From: Orobanche coerulescens
Lineage: Eukaryota; Streptophyta; Magnoliopsida; Lamiales; Orobanchaceae
Reading direction: 5' to 3'
Assembly (NCBI GenBank): GCA_033398695.1
Contig: CM065814.1
Span: forward strand, 20,365,501 to 20,429,500
DNA: 64,000 nt
Positions 1 to 11,133 of this stretch are shown here, piece by piece. The notes below the pieces were generated by a model that worked only from the letters and a program-made list of their open reading frames with translations, was not told where the DNA came from and made no database searches. Numbering within the stretch: the stretch's first letter is position 1; each line of letters opens with the position of its first letter. The translations under genes and the position numbers were made by a program.

Positions 1-226
1 AATACACTTGAGCGGTGAGGTTTATATTGCCAAGTATTGACTATGATGTTAAGGAAGCACCCCGGAGGTTTGAAAACTTTGTAGAACTCGACTTATTTTA
101 CTTGTGAGTATTGATGAAATTTTCGAAGAGGTCCTTTGAGATATTTTGACAGTTGAGTTTCCCTTTGTGAGTGATTATTTTAAAATGCATTGCTCGGGAC
201 GATCAAAGTTCAAGTTTGGGGGGATT
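1..226 (+). mobile_element. 3' internal end of a Ty3/gypsy element, with polypurine tract
   Basis: No coding sequence is visible here. The stretch ends in a purine-rich tract (AAGTTTGGGGGGAT, about 213-226) directly before a TGATG terminus that matches a CATCA end about 1.8 kb downstream. That arrangement (polypurine tract, then LTR) marks the 3' edge of an element lying mostly left of the window. A run of G after AAGTTTG before the 3' LTR is usual for plant Ty3/gypsy elements. Lineage (Tat or Athila) is not decided. Confidence 0.6.
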
Positions 227-2065
227 TGATGAGTCGATTCTTGATCAACTCATATTGTTCTATCTAGTCGTGTTTTTGTTTGGTTTTTAGTATTTTTGTT
301 CTCTTTTATGCGTGGTATGTTGTGTTTTTAATTTATAGGTATTCAAGCGAAGACTGTGGTGAAATACGCGCTTTCAGAGCTAATATTGGAGTTTATGACG
401 ATCAAGAGCTAAAACGGGGCCTAAAACAACGAAAGATTGAAGCAGTATCGGTCGAATCGTCTAAATTCCAGAATCTCCATTCCGAATTGAGATGTGTTCT
501 CCTTTTACATAAATTCCTCGTGAAATTGGCTTCGAAACGGTATATCATATGCTAAATTCCGAGGTGTATTGATACATGAACGAAGGATCAAGCCGAAGAA
601 GACCAAAAACCGGACTTGGCTGCACCAGGCGACTCAACTAAGCTGCACCAGGCAACTCGACTCGGCTGCAACAGGCACTCGGCTGCAACAGGCAACTCGG
701 CCGTGCCATGGGACACGACTGGGTCTCATTCCAGCGAGAATTGCATTTTCCGGATGAGAACAACTCGACCGTGCCTTTTGGAACACGGCCGAGTCACGAT
801 CGGCCAATTTGCACTTTCTGGCGCAGTACAACACGGCCGTGTCATGGGACACGGCCGAGCCTCAATACAGAACCTTTTCCTTTATCCAGCGTAGTGCGAC
901 ACGGCCGTGTCCCAGGACACGGGCCGTGTCACTTTTCGGTTCATGTCACTTTCCTTGATATTTTTGCACAACTTTAAGCCTTATTCTTCATCTTTTGGCT
1001 ATAAAACAAAGTGTAGAGACCCTAGGTGAGACACACTTATCTTGTGGAAGATATTCTTGGGTGAAAAACACAAGATTGAGGGAGAAAACACCAAAAAGTG
1101 AGGATTGAGTGAGATTATTTCATCATCTTCCTTATATATTCTTAGAGTGAAAAATACTTTTGTGAGATATATTAATTCCTTGTATCATTTTGTTGTGAAT
1201 TCTTGTAAGAAGATCATCAAACCTTCATCGGGAGTTCGATTTCGGCATTTACAAGGGAAGTTTTTACCATGTTTTGTTCTTCAATTTCCATTATTGTTGT
1301 TGAATTAATCATGTGTGGCTAAACACTTCATATGGGTTTTTAGATATAGCCACACACATGTTTTTTATTGTTAGTTCCTTTTGACTTTTCGGGTAAAAGT
1401 TTGGGATTGTTCCTCTTGTTCGTTCTTCGTTTAAGAACTTTTGAATTAGATCATCAAACCTTTTTCATTGTTATTATTATTCGAATCGAGGGTTTTTGTC
1501 GGTGTTTGCCATCAAACGACCCGAAAGAAACGATTGTGAATGTTCTCGAGCTTTTTCGCGCGATCTTTTAACGATTTACCTCATCAAAAGTAGTCGGTTA
1601 ATTGATTGTTAGTTAGGGATTCATCCCCATCAAAAGAGTATCCCTTATTTTCGTTGAGAACAATCTTGATTTTTAGAATAACCGCCATCAAACGGATTTC
1701 TTTTAATCGTGAGCAATCGATAATTCCAAACCTTATTTATTTGTGTATCGGAACTAATAATTGATTACGTGTGTGTCGGTGAATCTAAATTCCCATATCA
1801 ATCTCATTATTGTTATCTCTCATTTATCCAACGATCGAATTGGTGTTGTTACCACTTAGTTTATTTTAATTTCATGCGTTAGTATTATAATCCAATCGAA
1901 CCAATGATGTTTTTTAATTTATTTTACTTTTGTTCATTCGACTATTTGCCGAACATTATCAAATTTTAAACCGTATCCAATTCCTCGAGAGATCGACCTC
2001 GGAGTTACTTACCGCTTCCTACAAAAGCGATTCGTACACTTGCGAGTATTTAATTTGAACCATCA
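227..2065 (+). mobile_element. 3' LTR of a Ty3/gypsy element
   Basis: The LTR runs from TGATG to CATCA, a 5-bp perfect terminal inverted repeat, and is about 1.84 kb long. It follows a polypurine tract. A conserved block near its end (about 1980-2050: CTCGAGAGATCGACC, then GTACACTTGCGAG) resembles the LTR ends of plant Ty3/gypsy elements. The second LTR and the coding region lie outside the window, so a solo LTR with some upstream sequence is an alternative, although the polypurine tract argues for a 3' LTR. Small ORFs inside have no recognisable protein. Confidence 0.6.
690..935. repeat. Array of palindromic CACGGCCGTG words inside the LTR
   Basis: Several imperfect copies of a self-complementary word, ACACGGCCGTGT, occur at about 690, 785, 830, 855, 897 and 920. 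They are often paired around the spacer CATGGGA or CCAGGA. The array is much more GC-rich than the surrounding LTR. Each copy can pair with itself or its neighbours. The role is unknown. Confidence 0.7.
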
Positions 2066-3158
2066 CGCACGCTAGCTCGGCAGCCTAGCGCACGCTAGTC
2101 CGGCCCAGTATAAATGTGGCAGAGCAGCCTCATTTTCACTCGTTTTTCATTTCCTTTCTTTTCGATCCGCGGCTAGAGCTTCGGAGGAGGCAAAGCCATA
2201 TTGTTGAACAAAAAATCCACGAAGTTCTTGAGTTCATATCATGGATTGATCATCCTATATCATCCTTTGATCCAGCGAATCAAGGTAATCTCTCCTTAGA
2301 ACCCTAATTTCTTGAATTTTGGGGTTTTTGCATTTTTGTCCGATTCGTTCCGTGTTGTTGATTAATTCATGATGGGTATGATTAATCTTGGTAGTATTCT
2401 TGTATTTAACATCATTTAATCCATTTTTCTTCGTCGAATCGAAGTATAATTCTTGATTTCCTTCGAATCAACTTTTTGGGGGATTTGTTCTCGATCTCGT
2501 TTTTCATCCGTTTTTGTTGGATAGATTGTGGTTAAATGATGTTGTTAAACATATTCTATGGATTGTATATCCATATTTATACTTGGAATTCCGTTTTCGT
2601 GTTTTGTCGGGACAAATCGTGTTCTTGGCCGTTTTGGGGAAAACACTTGAACTTTCGTCATTCGTTCTTTGAATTCAACGGCTTTGAGTCGTGTTATGGA
2701 ATTTATTTCATTGTTGTTATTGTCCTTCGTAGTTTATGACCGCGAGTTGGCGATCGGTGGAGTCGGCGGGTTCGTAGTCGATTCGTGTCAACCTACTTCG
2801 GTCGATTCTCCGCGTTGTTCTTATTCGAGGCAAGTACCTTGCCCATACTATTCTTGTTTTGTGGATATGATGATTGATGATCGTCTTGGTATGTTTGTTT
2901 GTTTGTTTGAAATAAGTTTTCAAAAGATTCGGCTAGCCTCGTTAAAGGCTCACTTTCAAAACGCGTGTGTTTTGTAAATTGTGTGGGTTGTAAGTGACTA
3001 CGTGAATCCTTTGGATATGTTTGGCGTTGATGTTGCGCTTGGTAATGCGTGTATATGTATATGGTTTCATTTCGGTGCATTGTGGTTTGACGTGGTGTTT
3101 TGCTAAGTGTTTGATGCCTCTGGGTGAATCGTTTGGATATCCTTGTTGTGATATGTTA
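2066..3158. other. Unassigned non-coding stretch
   Basis: No protein of a known family is visible. The start carries words of the type GCGCACGCTAG (2068-2100) that recur near 6200-6390. A TATA-like TATAAAT follows at about 2110 and an AG|GTAATC donor-like site at about 2284, so it could be the promoter and leader of a vanished element. Short ORFs on both strands look random. Confidence 0.35.
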
Positions 3159-4567
3159 TGTTAGGAATACCTGTTAGATTTTGATGATGTCATTCAAATG
3201 TTTATTACTTGGCAAAAATGTAAGGAAGAACCAAATGAGTATCTTCCATAGGCCAAATATGTTAAGTATAAAACTTGGCAAAATGTAAAGAAGAACCAAA
3301 TGAGTATCTTCTATAGGCCAAAAATAAGTTAGGCTAAAAATCAGCTAAGTACTAAAGTACAGCTAAGTCCATCAGAGAGGATCAACCGAGTCAAGTCAGA
3401 GTAGTTCTGGTCAACAAAAATTATCAGGGATGTTTGACCAGACTGCAGCCAAGGTACCTCAGACAAGTCACCTGATCAGTCAAGTCATAAACAGTGAACA
3501 TCAGAGAGGTCCAGACTGCAGAGATGTTAACTGCTCATCAGCCTAGTCGAGATCAGCCAAGTACTCCAAGTCTACGTCAACATGCGTTGAAAAGTCAAGT
3601 ATTACGGAAAGTCACATGCAACGTGAAGAGACAAATTGGAGTGATTCCCGCAAAAGATATGAATTAAATAAGCTATCCAGACCCACCTTAAAGACTTTAA
3701 TCGTTTTATATTCAAAAGATTCGGCGCATCACATGCAGAAGTCTTCACAACGGTCGGAAGATAGATTAAAATATGGGAATCCAGCCTTGCAACGTTCAGA
3801 AAAGATTAAACAAAGAAGTCTCTCTCCAACGGACGGATTTGTTGAAAAGATTTGCAACGGCTATGAAGAAAAAGCTCAGAAATCATGACCTATATATATC
3901 CGAAGATTTGAAGCTGAGCATACAACAATTAACCGGTGCGAACATACTTTCAAGCGATCAAAGCATTCAAGCTATCAAAAAGCAAAATACAGCATCGTGA
4001 AAAGAGCGGTTCTAAAAGTTCATACTTGAAGAAGCTCTTAGTTGGAGAAGACAAAAACTCTTGTCTATAATCCTGAGTTCGGGGTACTTCGCTGGTTGAA
4101 GTTAAGAGACTGTAAAGGCATCCAAGGATCGAGGATCAAGAGGTGCAAGGCAGTCAAGTGTGGTACAACGGCACGGATTTCCACTGGTTGGAAGCTGTTG
4201 TAGTTCTGTTTGAATCACTGTAATATTTATCACTGGTTGAGAATTATAGTGAATTCATCTCCAACTGGTTTGGAGAAAAGTGGATTAGTAGAGGATTACC
4301 CCACCTCTGAGACCACTATAACTGCCTGCGTTATTTACTGTTTTATAGCATCATATTTTAACTGCTGCATTCATTGTTAAGTGTTTCATTAGTTGCTTTA
4401 TATTCGTCATCAGCTCACTTCCGCATATATTAAAGAACAAATGACTCTAAGTCATTTGTTTACCTATCAGCTGAAGAAACTCTCTCTTCGTGAAAAAGAG
4501 TTTAAGAGTTTCAACAAGTCTATTCACCCTCCCTCTAGACTTGTTCCTAGATGACTTGTGACCTACA
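3159..4567 (+). mobile_element. 5' LTR of Sirevirus-type Ty1/copia element
   Basis: The LTR starts TGTTAGGAATACC and ends GTGACCTACA, 1409 bp. It is followed two bases later by a primer-binding site for initiator tRNA-Met. Its opening resembles the LTR opening of the Sirevirus-type element at 55,204 (TGTT-GGATA, then GTTTTGATAAT). No matching 3' LTR was found downstream, so the element is truncated or recombined at its 3' end. Confidence 0.75.
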
Positions 4568-4569
4568 AG

Positions 4570-4582
4570 TGGTATCAGAGAG
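4570..4582 (+). other. Primer-binding site, initiator tRNA-Met type
   Basis: TGGTATCAGAGAG lies two bases after the LTR end. The first eleven bases match the usual TGGTATCAGAGC complement of the 3' end of plant initiator tRNA-Met used by Ty1/copia elements. Confidence 0.85.
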
Positions 4583-4645
4583 GTTGGTTCATTTATTTCA
4601 CGAACCAGATCTATATCAGAGATATATCTTTACTCTCATTTTATA

Positions 4646-5085
4646 ATGGAACACATGCATTCTAGACTCCCTGTGTTTTCAGTTGACGAGTATGATCTTT
4701 GGAAGATAAGGATGCAGGCACACTTATCTTCGATCCATGATGACATGTGGTGCATCATAGAGGATGGTCCATTCATCTTCGAGAAGGACAACACATCAGA
4801 GGAAATCGCAGCAGGGAAGCCAGAGAAGATCCCAAAGAAGAGGACAGAGCTGACTCCCGAAGAAAGAAAGCTGGCCAACCTTGACAACCGGGCCAGAGAT
4901 GTGCTATATCAAACTCTTGACAAATCCACCATGGTCAAGATCAAGAACTGAAAGAATGCCAAAGAAATCTGGGACACATTAGCCTTAATGTGTGAAGGAA
5001 CGGAGCTGATCAAGGAAAACAAGTTGTCAATTGCTATTCAAAAATTTGACAACTTCAAAATGAAGAATGGCGAATCCATAAGCTC
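4646..5085 (+). pseudogene. Sirevirus-type gag, N-terminal part, broken
   Basis: This is the capsid protein start of a Ty1/copia element. The first ATG after the primer-binding site (4646) opens a frame with the copia Gag N-terminal pattern: FSVDEYDLWKIRMQAHL, then LSxE/LTPEERKLANLDNRARDVL at residues 72-92. An in-frame TGA at 4949-4951 splits it. The sequence after the stop continues as Gag (KEIWDTL, then FKMKNGESISS) up to about 5080, where it runs directly into the reverse transcriptase. The rest of Gag, the zinc knuckle, protease and integrase are missing, which implies a deletion of several kilobases. Relics of this kind cannot make a working capsid. Confidence 0.8.
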
Positions 5086-6150
5086 TCTATGGTTTGAAGC
5101 AAGCACCTCGGGCATGGTATGATCATTTAAGTCAATTTTTAATTGCAAATAACTATACAAGAGGTATAGTCAATAGTACCTTATTTGTGAAAATTTTAGA
5201 CAATGATATACTTGTATGTCAAATATATGTGGACGATATTGTTTTCGGCGTTACTAATGAATCTCTTTGCCAAGAATCTTCTAATCTCATGAAGGGAGAG
5301 TTAGAAATGAGTATGATGGGAGAATTAACATTCTTCCTCGGGCTTCAAATCAAACAATGTGAAGATGGGACGATCTCCTCAAGAAATTCAAAATGGAAAG
5401 TAGCAAAGCAATTTCAACTTCAATGTCTTCCACGTTAAAACTGGACAAAGATGAAAATGGAAAATCCGTGGATCAAAGGCTATATCGAGGTATGATTGGA
5501 TCTCTGTTATATTTAACTGCTTCTCGACCGGATATAATATTTGTTACTTGCTTATGTGCTAGATTTTAATCTAATACTAAGGAATCCCATTTAATTGCAT
5601 GTAAACGTATTTTTCGATATTTGAGAGGAACTGTTGGTCTAGGAATATGGTATCTATCTTGTCTAGATTTTAATTTAATTGCATATAGTGACGCCGATTT
5701 TGGCGGATGTAAAATTGACAAGAAGAGCACTAGCGGTACATGTCATTTCATTGGTTCATGCTTAATCTCCTGGGGAAGTAAAAAGCAGACAAGCATAGAT
5801 TTGTCTACAGCTGAAGCCGAGTATTTCGCAGCAGGGAGCGCCTATGCGCAGGTATTATGGATTAAAAATCAACTCCGCGACTATGGCTTCTATTTTGAAA
5901 ATACCTCCATTTTATGTGATACTACCAGTGCTATTAATCTGAGTAAAAATCTTGTGATTCACAGTCGACAAAACATATTGATATTAGACATCATTTTTTG
6001 CGTGATCATGTACAAAATAAATATATCTGTTTAATTTTTGTCGGCACAAAAGATCAATTAGCCGATATTTTTACCAAACCCCTACCTGAGGAATCCTTTA
6101 ATTCTATAAGATTACAACTTGGTATGGGAAATCTTCATAATTTTTTAAAT
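5085..6150 (+). pseudogene. Sirevirus-type reverse transcriptase and RNase H, broken
   Basis: C-terminal half of a copia polyprotein. The RT begins at the LYGLKQAPRAW motif and keeps the YVDD active-site box (IYVDDIVFG, about 5226-5252) and the ELTFFLGLQIKQ motif. A short gap with frameshift near 5375 removes about a dozen residues after FLGLQIK. RNase H resumes at 5621-6034 with YSDADFGG, STSGTCHF and LSTAEAEYFAAG, and ends with DIFTKPLPEESF in a third frame (about 6059-6100). At least three frame changes are present. The wording fits Sireviruses better than other copia lineages. Upstream it is fused to gag by deletion; downstream lies an extra ORF. Confidence 0.85.
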
Positions 6151-6194
6151 TCATTTATCTTTTCGAGAAATCATTTCATGAGATACATTTCATT

Positions 6195-6400
6195 CCTTAG
6201 CGCGCGCTAGCCATGTACCCTTAACGCGCGCTATCCATCTCCATCTGAAATTTTTCGAGCCCGATAGCGCACGCTACTATCCTTTCTCTGTGTGCGCTAA
6301 TAAAAGTCCTTTCAAATTCCCATATACTACTGGACAGTCCAGTAGGCCATTCGATTATTAATAACGTATGATATACCTTGTATACCGCACGCTAACGAGC
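6195..6400. repeat. Cluster of GCGCACGCTA-type palindromic words
   Basis: Between the RNase H end and the extra ORF are repeated words AGCGCGCGCTAG (6199), ACGCGCGCTAT (6223), AGCGCACGCTAC (6265), GTGCGCTAAT (6292) and CGCACGCTAAC (6383), plus the palindrome ACTGGACAGTCCAGT (6330). Similar words occur at 2068-2100. Sireviruses are known for conserved palindromes in non-coding parts; whether these belong to that class is inference. Confidence 0.5.
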
Positions 6401-6533
6401 CATTTTTTCCCCTATAAATTAAAAAGCGACAGATCCCCTTCTCATTCTTAAGAACCATAAAACTCACTGTCGATCGAGAAAACCTCAATCCCTCGTTCAT
6501 ATCCGAAATTTCAACAAAAATCTTCATCCCAAC

Positions 6534-7788
6534 ATGGCCATTGGATCCAAAATGCCTATGAAAAAACAATATAAGAGCTCCAAACGTACCCATGAGCCTG
6601 AATTCGACCCAAATCGATTCATCTCTTCCGCGGCCTTCAAAGTCTTCACTGAAATTATCCCTCAAGAAAGCTTAACAGATTGTTATTACTTCAACTTCGG
6701 GAGCTTAGAGCGAGCTACGGTACAAATCCACGAATTTTTCTCTATTTTGGGTATCGACCGTTTTGTTGAGTGTAAAGAGCCGATCTTTCCTGGTTTAGTT
6801 CGTGAATTTTATGCTAATTTGCATGTTAGAGAAAGTGAAGGATCTTCTTCATTAGTTCTAAATAGTATTGTTGGTGGAACAATTGTAAAAGTTTCTTCGG
6901 AAATCCTCAATGAGCTGTTCGGCCTATCCATGGAAGGATTTGCCTGCTTGGGGAAATCAGTTGCTGAAGAATCTGACTTGTCTGAGCTTGAAGTAACTGA
7001 GTTCTTGAGTTCGAAGGCGGTCATTGACATAACCGACGACGTCTTCGAGAACAAGACTTCGGAATCCAAATTCGGTTGCTTTTGGTTGCTCTTACAAAAT
7101 GCTTGATGCCTAAAGTGAACACTCAACACAAGCTCATAGGAGTTAATAAGCATGATGCGTATCGAGTATTGAATGATGACAAAGTGGATTTTGCGATGAT
7201 TGTGTCGAGTTGGATGAAAGTGAAGGGAGACACGTTTCACTCCAAACATTACGTGTCGAGGTCTCGAAAAGCAGGGCTACCTTTTGGCTCGATCCTTACG
7301 GTCATTTTTTGGCACTTTAATGTTGATTTATCGGGAGAGGCATCGGTTGTGGTGTCTCAAGGACATGAGATTTGTGACTTATCCCTCAAAGCGATGCACT
7401 ACGTTGGGACCATCAATCGAGGATGGGTCCTATTCTCGTACCTCCGGGAGGATAATCAAGTTTTGAAGGGAACACGTGTACCGATTCCAGCCGAGCGTAT
7501 CTATCGAAGAGGGCCGGAAACCCTTCGTGAAATTCAAACGGCTTCATTTGTTCGCCATACGAAGGTCAAAGGAAAGAGAAAATAGACCGTTGAAGAAGAT
7601 GAAGAAGATTTGGTCGTCCGGATGAGGTGTCCTGAGACGAACCAGCTGGAAATTCGGGATGATATACAAGCCTTGCGATCCGAAGTCAAATTTGAAATTC
7701 ACTTCATTCGTGGCTTGTTGAAAGATTTCATATGCTATACACATCCTTCCCTCCCTTTCCCGTCTCCTTCGTCCGACCAAAACCCTTA
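6534..7788 (+). pseudogene. Additional ORF of the Sirevirus-type element, PF20167-like plant transposon protein
   Basis: A protein of about 415 residues once lay here. It starts at ATG 6534 and runs in one frame to about 7075, shifts frame (second frame 7076-7585), then meets TAG at 7583-7585 and continues in the same frame to a stop at 7786. The segment FPGLVREFYANLHV (residues about 83-96) and the following GGTIVKVSSEILNELFGL are the hallmark of the 'putative plant transposon protein' domain (PF20167). Acidic and coiled-coil-like sequence follows. Position downstream of RNase H and same orientation fit the additional (env-like) ORF of Sireviruses. No membrane segment is obvious. Function is unknown; it is dead here. 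Confidence 0.65.
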
Positions 7789-8065
7789 GTTTCTCACGCT
7801 TTGATTCTCGCTAAAGACAAATTAATTTGATGTATCTTGATGTTTTTCCTATGTTTGACTTGGTGGTGTAATTGAATGGTATTGAATTTGCGTTCATCTT
7901 ATTTGAATCTTGATATCTTTTTGGCTAATCTTATTTACATCTATTGTAGTTCGAATTTTAGCGTTATCAATGAAGTTGGTTTTCATGTTGCCTTTTTCAT
8001 ACCCTTCGATTTATCTTCTGTCTTATTTTTCATGATAGCTTAGGAGGAGTACCTTTTTGCTTATG
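7789..8065 (+). other. 3' non-coding region of the Sirevirus-type element
   Basis: AT-rich sequence between the extra ORF and the polypurine tract. No gene or strong repeat is seen. Confidence 0.5.
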
Positions 8066-8080
8066 TCAAAAAGGGGGAGA
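8066..8080 (+). other. Polypurine tract of the Sirevirus-type element
   Basis: GTCAAAAAGGGGGAGAAAA closely matches the tract before the 3' LTR of the related element at 58,617 (TCAAAAAGGGGGAAAT). Here it is not followed by TGTTAGG but by unrelated sequence, so the 3' LTR is missing. Confidence 0.65.
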
Positions 8081-8109
8081 AAAACATCCAAAACCGAACA
8101 TACTAACAT

Positions 8110-8395
8110 AATCAAACAACTGACACCATTCTCCAGTCGTTTCATGAGGGTTATGATACATTCAAGATGAACTATAACATGAATGAAATGGAGAAGTCGT
8201 TGACCGGATGGGTGCTTAAAATGGCTGAGCCACCATCAAGTTGGATCATAAACGTGAGGTTCCCTTGATTAATGAAAATAAGAGTTTCAATAAAGAGGGA
8301 TTCAAGGAGTGGTCCAAAGACAAAGTCAAGAAGACTGCGTCTAAGCCACAACCATTTTATGGGAAGGCGAAGGCTGCAAAAGCTCCTTAATGATC
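8110..8395 (+). pseudogene. Ty1/copia gag fragment
   Basis: A short relic of a different copia Gag. In plus-strand frames it reads FHEGYDTFKMNYNMNEMEKSL (about 8135-8197), the usual Gag_C-terminal pattern, then FNKEGFKEWSKDKVKK in another frame (8285-8330), which resembles the linker before the zinc knuckle. It begins directly after the polypurine tract of the preceding element and has stops and frameshifts. Confidence 0.6.
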
Positions 8396-9292
8396 ATAAA
8401 GATCCAAATGACAACGCAATTCATCTTGCCAATAATTAAACCAAGGCACAAGGATCACTTAGCATATTTTATAGGTAGGGCTCGGCACTGCACATGCAAC
8501 ATATGATGTGAAGATCTTTTGATACTAGTTTGATCAACGATGACTCATAAGGAGAAACGGTACCGATGCGAAGTGTTTAAAACAACTCTCTAATACCATC
8601 TTCTATAACACTCCATAAAGGTGACTATTACAATGCCGTGGACCCCCAACTGGGACCCACCAGACAAATATTATCCATAATATAATCGTAGTACCGAACC
8701 ATATTATATTACAAAATATTGATGGGGAGTTTATGCAGTACTTTGGCAACTACGCAATCAATCGACAAGATCATCCAAAAATACAAGTATAATCCATATG
8801 AAGATGAAATATGCCAAATTAGTATAAATCATAAAATACAAAGAGTTAAATGCAGCAGATACAAATAACAAAATAGGAATCAAGACAATTCAGGCATCCA
8901 AACTAGTATTTTGGAGACTCTTTGTTGTCGTTGTGTTCATCATGTGCCCTTGCCTTCCCTCGACTTAAAATACGACAAAAAACACATATTTTGCCCAAAA
9001 TCACCGGGTCAAATATGCAGGGTAACAAATCTCCAAATGTTAGCATGCACAATACAATAAGAGTACACAACTATCGAACACACCCAATCGCACATGGTGT
9101 GTGAACGCCAAACACGACTCGAAAACACGGACATCATGTTACGCCTGGGATGGAATGTGTTCGTACAAAAGTGACCAATGCGTATCGATTGAATACACAT
9201 GTGGTCATTTACCTAATTAGACTCATGGAGTACCCGTTCCGTGTGCAAGGCCAATGTAAGACAAACTATCAACGCATGACTATATATATATA
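8396..9292. other. Non-coding stretch without recognised features
   Basis: AT-rich sequence with no family I recognise. Two opposing ORFs of about 60 codons near 8922-9200 have no features of real genes. It may be decayed LTR material. Confidence 0.4.
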
Positions 9293-9655
9293 TTTTTTTT
9301 TGATCGGGCAAAGAACATTTTATTAAAGGAAAATTCAAGGCATACGGAGTGCCCAAAATTGATATTAACATCAATATAAAAATTAAGAATCTATAGAACC
9401 TAGGCTTTTTCAACCACTGAATAAGAGAAAAATTACACGCAATCCTATTTTTCACCAATAACCAACTCCACACTCTTTCTTTTAGCTCCTCTAAAATCTT
9501 GTCTACTTTAATGTCAACTCCTTCGAAGATGCATTTTTTTTCTTACTTTCCAAAGAATCCAAACTATACACTCCCAAATCGCCACCATAATTTCCTTGAC
9601 TTTTTTCTTCCTTAAAAGACCCGAAAAAGTAGAAAATGATCCACAATTCGGGAAT
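9293..9655 (-). mobile_element. 5'-truncated LINE, 3' end only
   Basis: On the minus strand the sequence reads as the last part of a plant L1-type LINE ORF2: IWECIVWILWKVR, then a frameshift and VWSWLLVKNRIACNF..IQWLK, which is the W-rich end that follows the RNase H and zf-RVT regions. It ends in an oligo(A) tail, seen as T at 9293-9301 on the plus strand, extended by (TA)n at 9281-9292. Only the last ~360 bp are present, as is typical of aborted target-primed reverse transcription. Its 5' side abuts the truncated start of the next copia LTR. At least two frame breaks. Confidence 0.7.
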
Positions 9656-11116
9656 GTAAATCCACCTGTTACTACTTATGAGAATATTAATTACATTTAA
9701 TCACATGTTTTGTATATTTATTCACGTTATGCTTATGCAAATGAAATGTCTAATTATTTTATATTGTAGATAATGTGGTGTGTTGGTGTCACACAGAAGA
9801 TCACATTATCAGTGCCTTATAAAATAATATAATAGTTCACAACCTATATAATTATTAGACAAATTATATAAAAGGTTGTAGTGTATGCTTGAGAATAGTT
9901 GGTCTTGACTATTAGCATACATTAGCGTATTTGCATACGTTGAACTGGATCGAGGTGAGATAGTGTCTTCTGATCGACCGTAAGAAGAACGTAAATCTCG
10001 GATAATTATTATTTCTTAATTCTAAGTATATAATATTTAATTGTGTATTTATAATAATTATTTCTTTGATTTACCATAGGTGAGAGTCAAAATGATCGAC
10101 TCAATAAGCCTCGTGTCTTGGACAATAATATTGTTTATACGACAGTTATTATTATTACTAGAAATCGTGTCCCGACTCGTGCTGGTTGATGATGTCCCCT
10201 TGAGGAGCTCGATAATGATTATTATATTAAACCCTGCAAGTGGATTTAATTCCGATATAATAATAAGGTTCGAGTGGTACTACTCTTGGATAAGATATTA
10301 ATTAATTAAAGTTGTCAGTAGCTTATAATTAATTAATGGACATTCGATAACTTAAACACGGGAAATAATATATTTATAAGGATCCCAATTTCGTAATTTG
10401 GGATTTTGGTAGAAAGTGCAATATCAACCTTTTAGTGGACTAAGTTGATATTAATAGATTCATTATATATTAGGAAGAGTCCTAATAAGGTAATATGAAT
10501 TTATTGGGAGTCCTTCCATAATCCTCCTTAAGATCCCTAGTAGTAGTCTAAGAGCCTATAAATAGGACTTATGGGGAGGTGTTGGCCGAATTATTCATTG
10601 TCCCAAGCATGAGAGATCGATTTTCTTCTTCTTGTGTTTAATTGTAGATCTAGACTTGTGTCTTTGATTCTACAATTTAGATAACACATCAATTTGCTAA
10701 GAGTGTTCATAAAATACTAGAAAGCAAAGAAAAATAAATCGAGTGATCCCAAGTGAAGGAGTTTCGGCTGATTCCCCATAGAAGTCCAAACAAGATCCGG
10801 TAGCTCGTTGCCCACACAACGTCCGGGTTAAGGCGGATCATACTCTAGAAGGTCTAAAGGTAGAAATACAAGGCGATCAAGACGGAAGTAATCAATACTC
10901 TTCAAAAGGTAATATCCTATGATCTTTGGATCTAGATTAGGATATTTTAATTATCAACATATTTAATTAATAAATAATAAATAATATTTAAATTGCTTAT
11001 TAGTCTTAGTAATTAATTAATTAGCATGCCTAAAATAGATCTTATGCTCGTAGATGCATAAAACGCGATTATCATCTTTCCCAAACTTCACTTCCGCTGC
11101 GTTTTACTTTCCAGCA
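9656..11116 (+). mobile_element. 5' LTR of copia element 2, start missing
   Basis: This matches the 3' LTR at 16,509-18,012 along its length with roughly 2-3% differences in the stretches compared by eye. The first ~45 bp of the LTR are absent and replaced by the LINE junction. It ends TTTCCAGCA at 11116. It contains a TATA-like CCTATAAATAGG at about 10,553-10,564. A 73-codon ORF at 10,080 occurs also in the other LTR and is part of the LTR, not a gene. Confidence 0.9.
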
Positions 11117-11118
11117 AT

Positions 11119-11133
11119 TGCTATCGGAGCCGG
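11119..11133 (+). other. Primer-binding site, divergent initiator tRNA-Met type
   Basis: TGCTATCGGAGCCGG follows the LTR end by two bases. It resembles the usual TGGTATCAGAGCCGG with two differences. Confidence 0.7.

Noticed and set aside
569..977. Overlapping frames rich in His, Arg and Gly
   Set aside because: They come from the palindromic CACGGCCGTG array in the gypsy LTR.
10080..10301. 73-codon frame repeated at 16,977 as a conserved gene
   Set aside because: It lies at the same place in both LTRs of one element; similarity comes from LTR identity.
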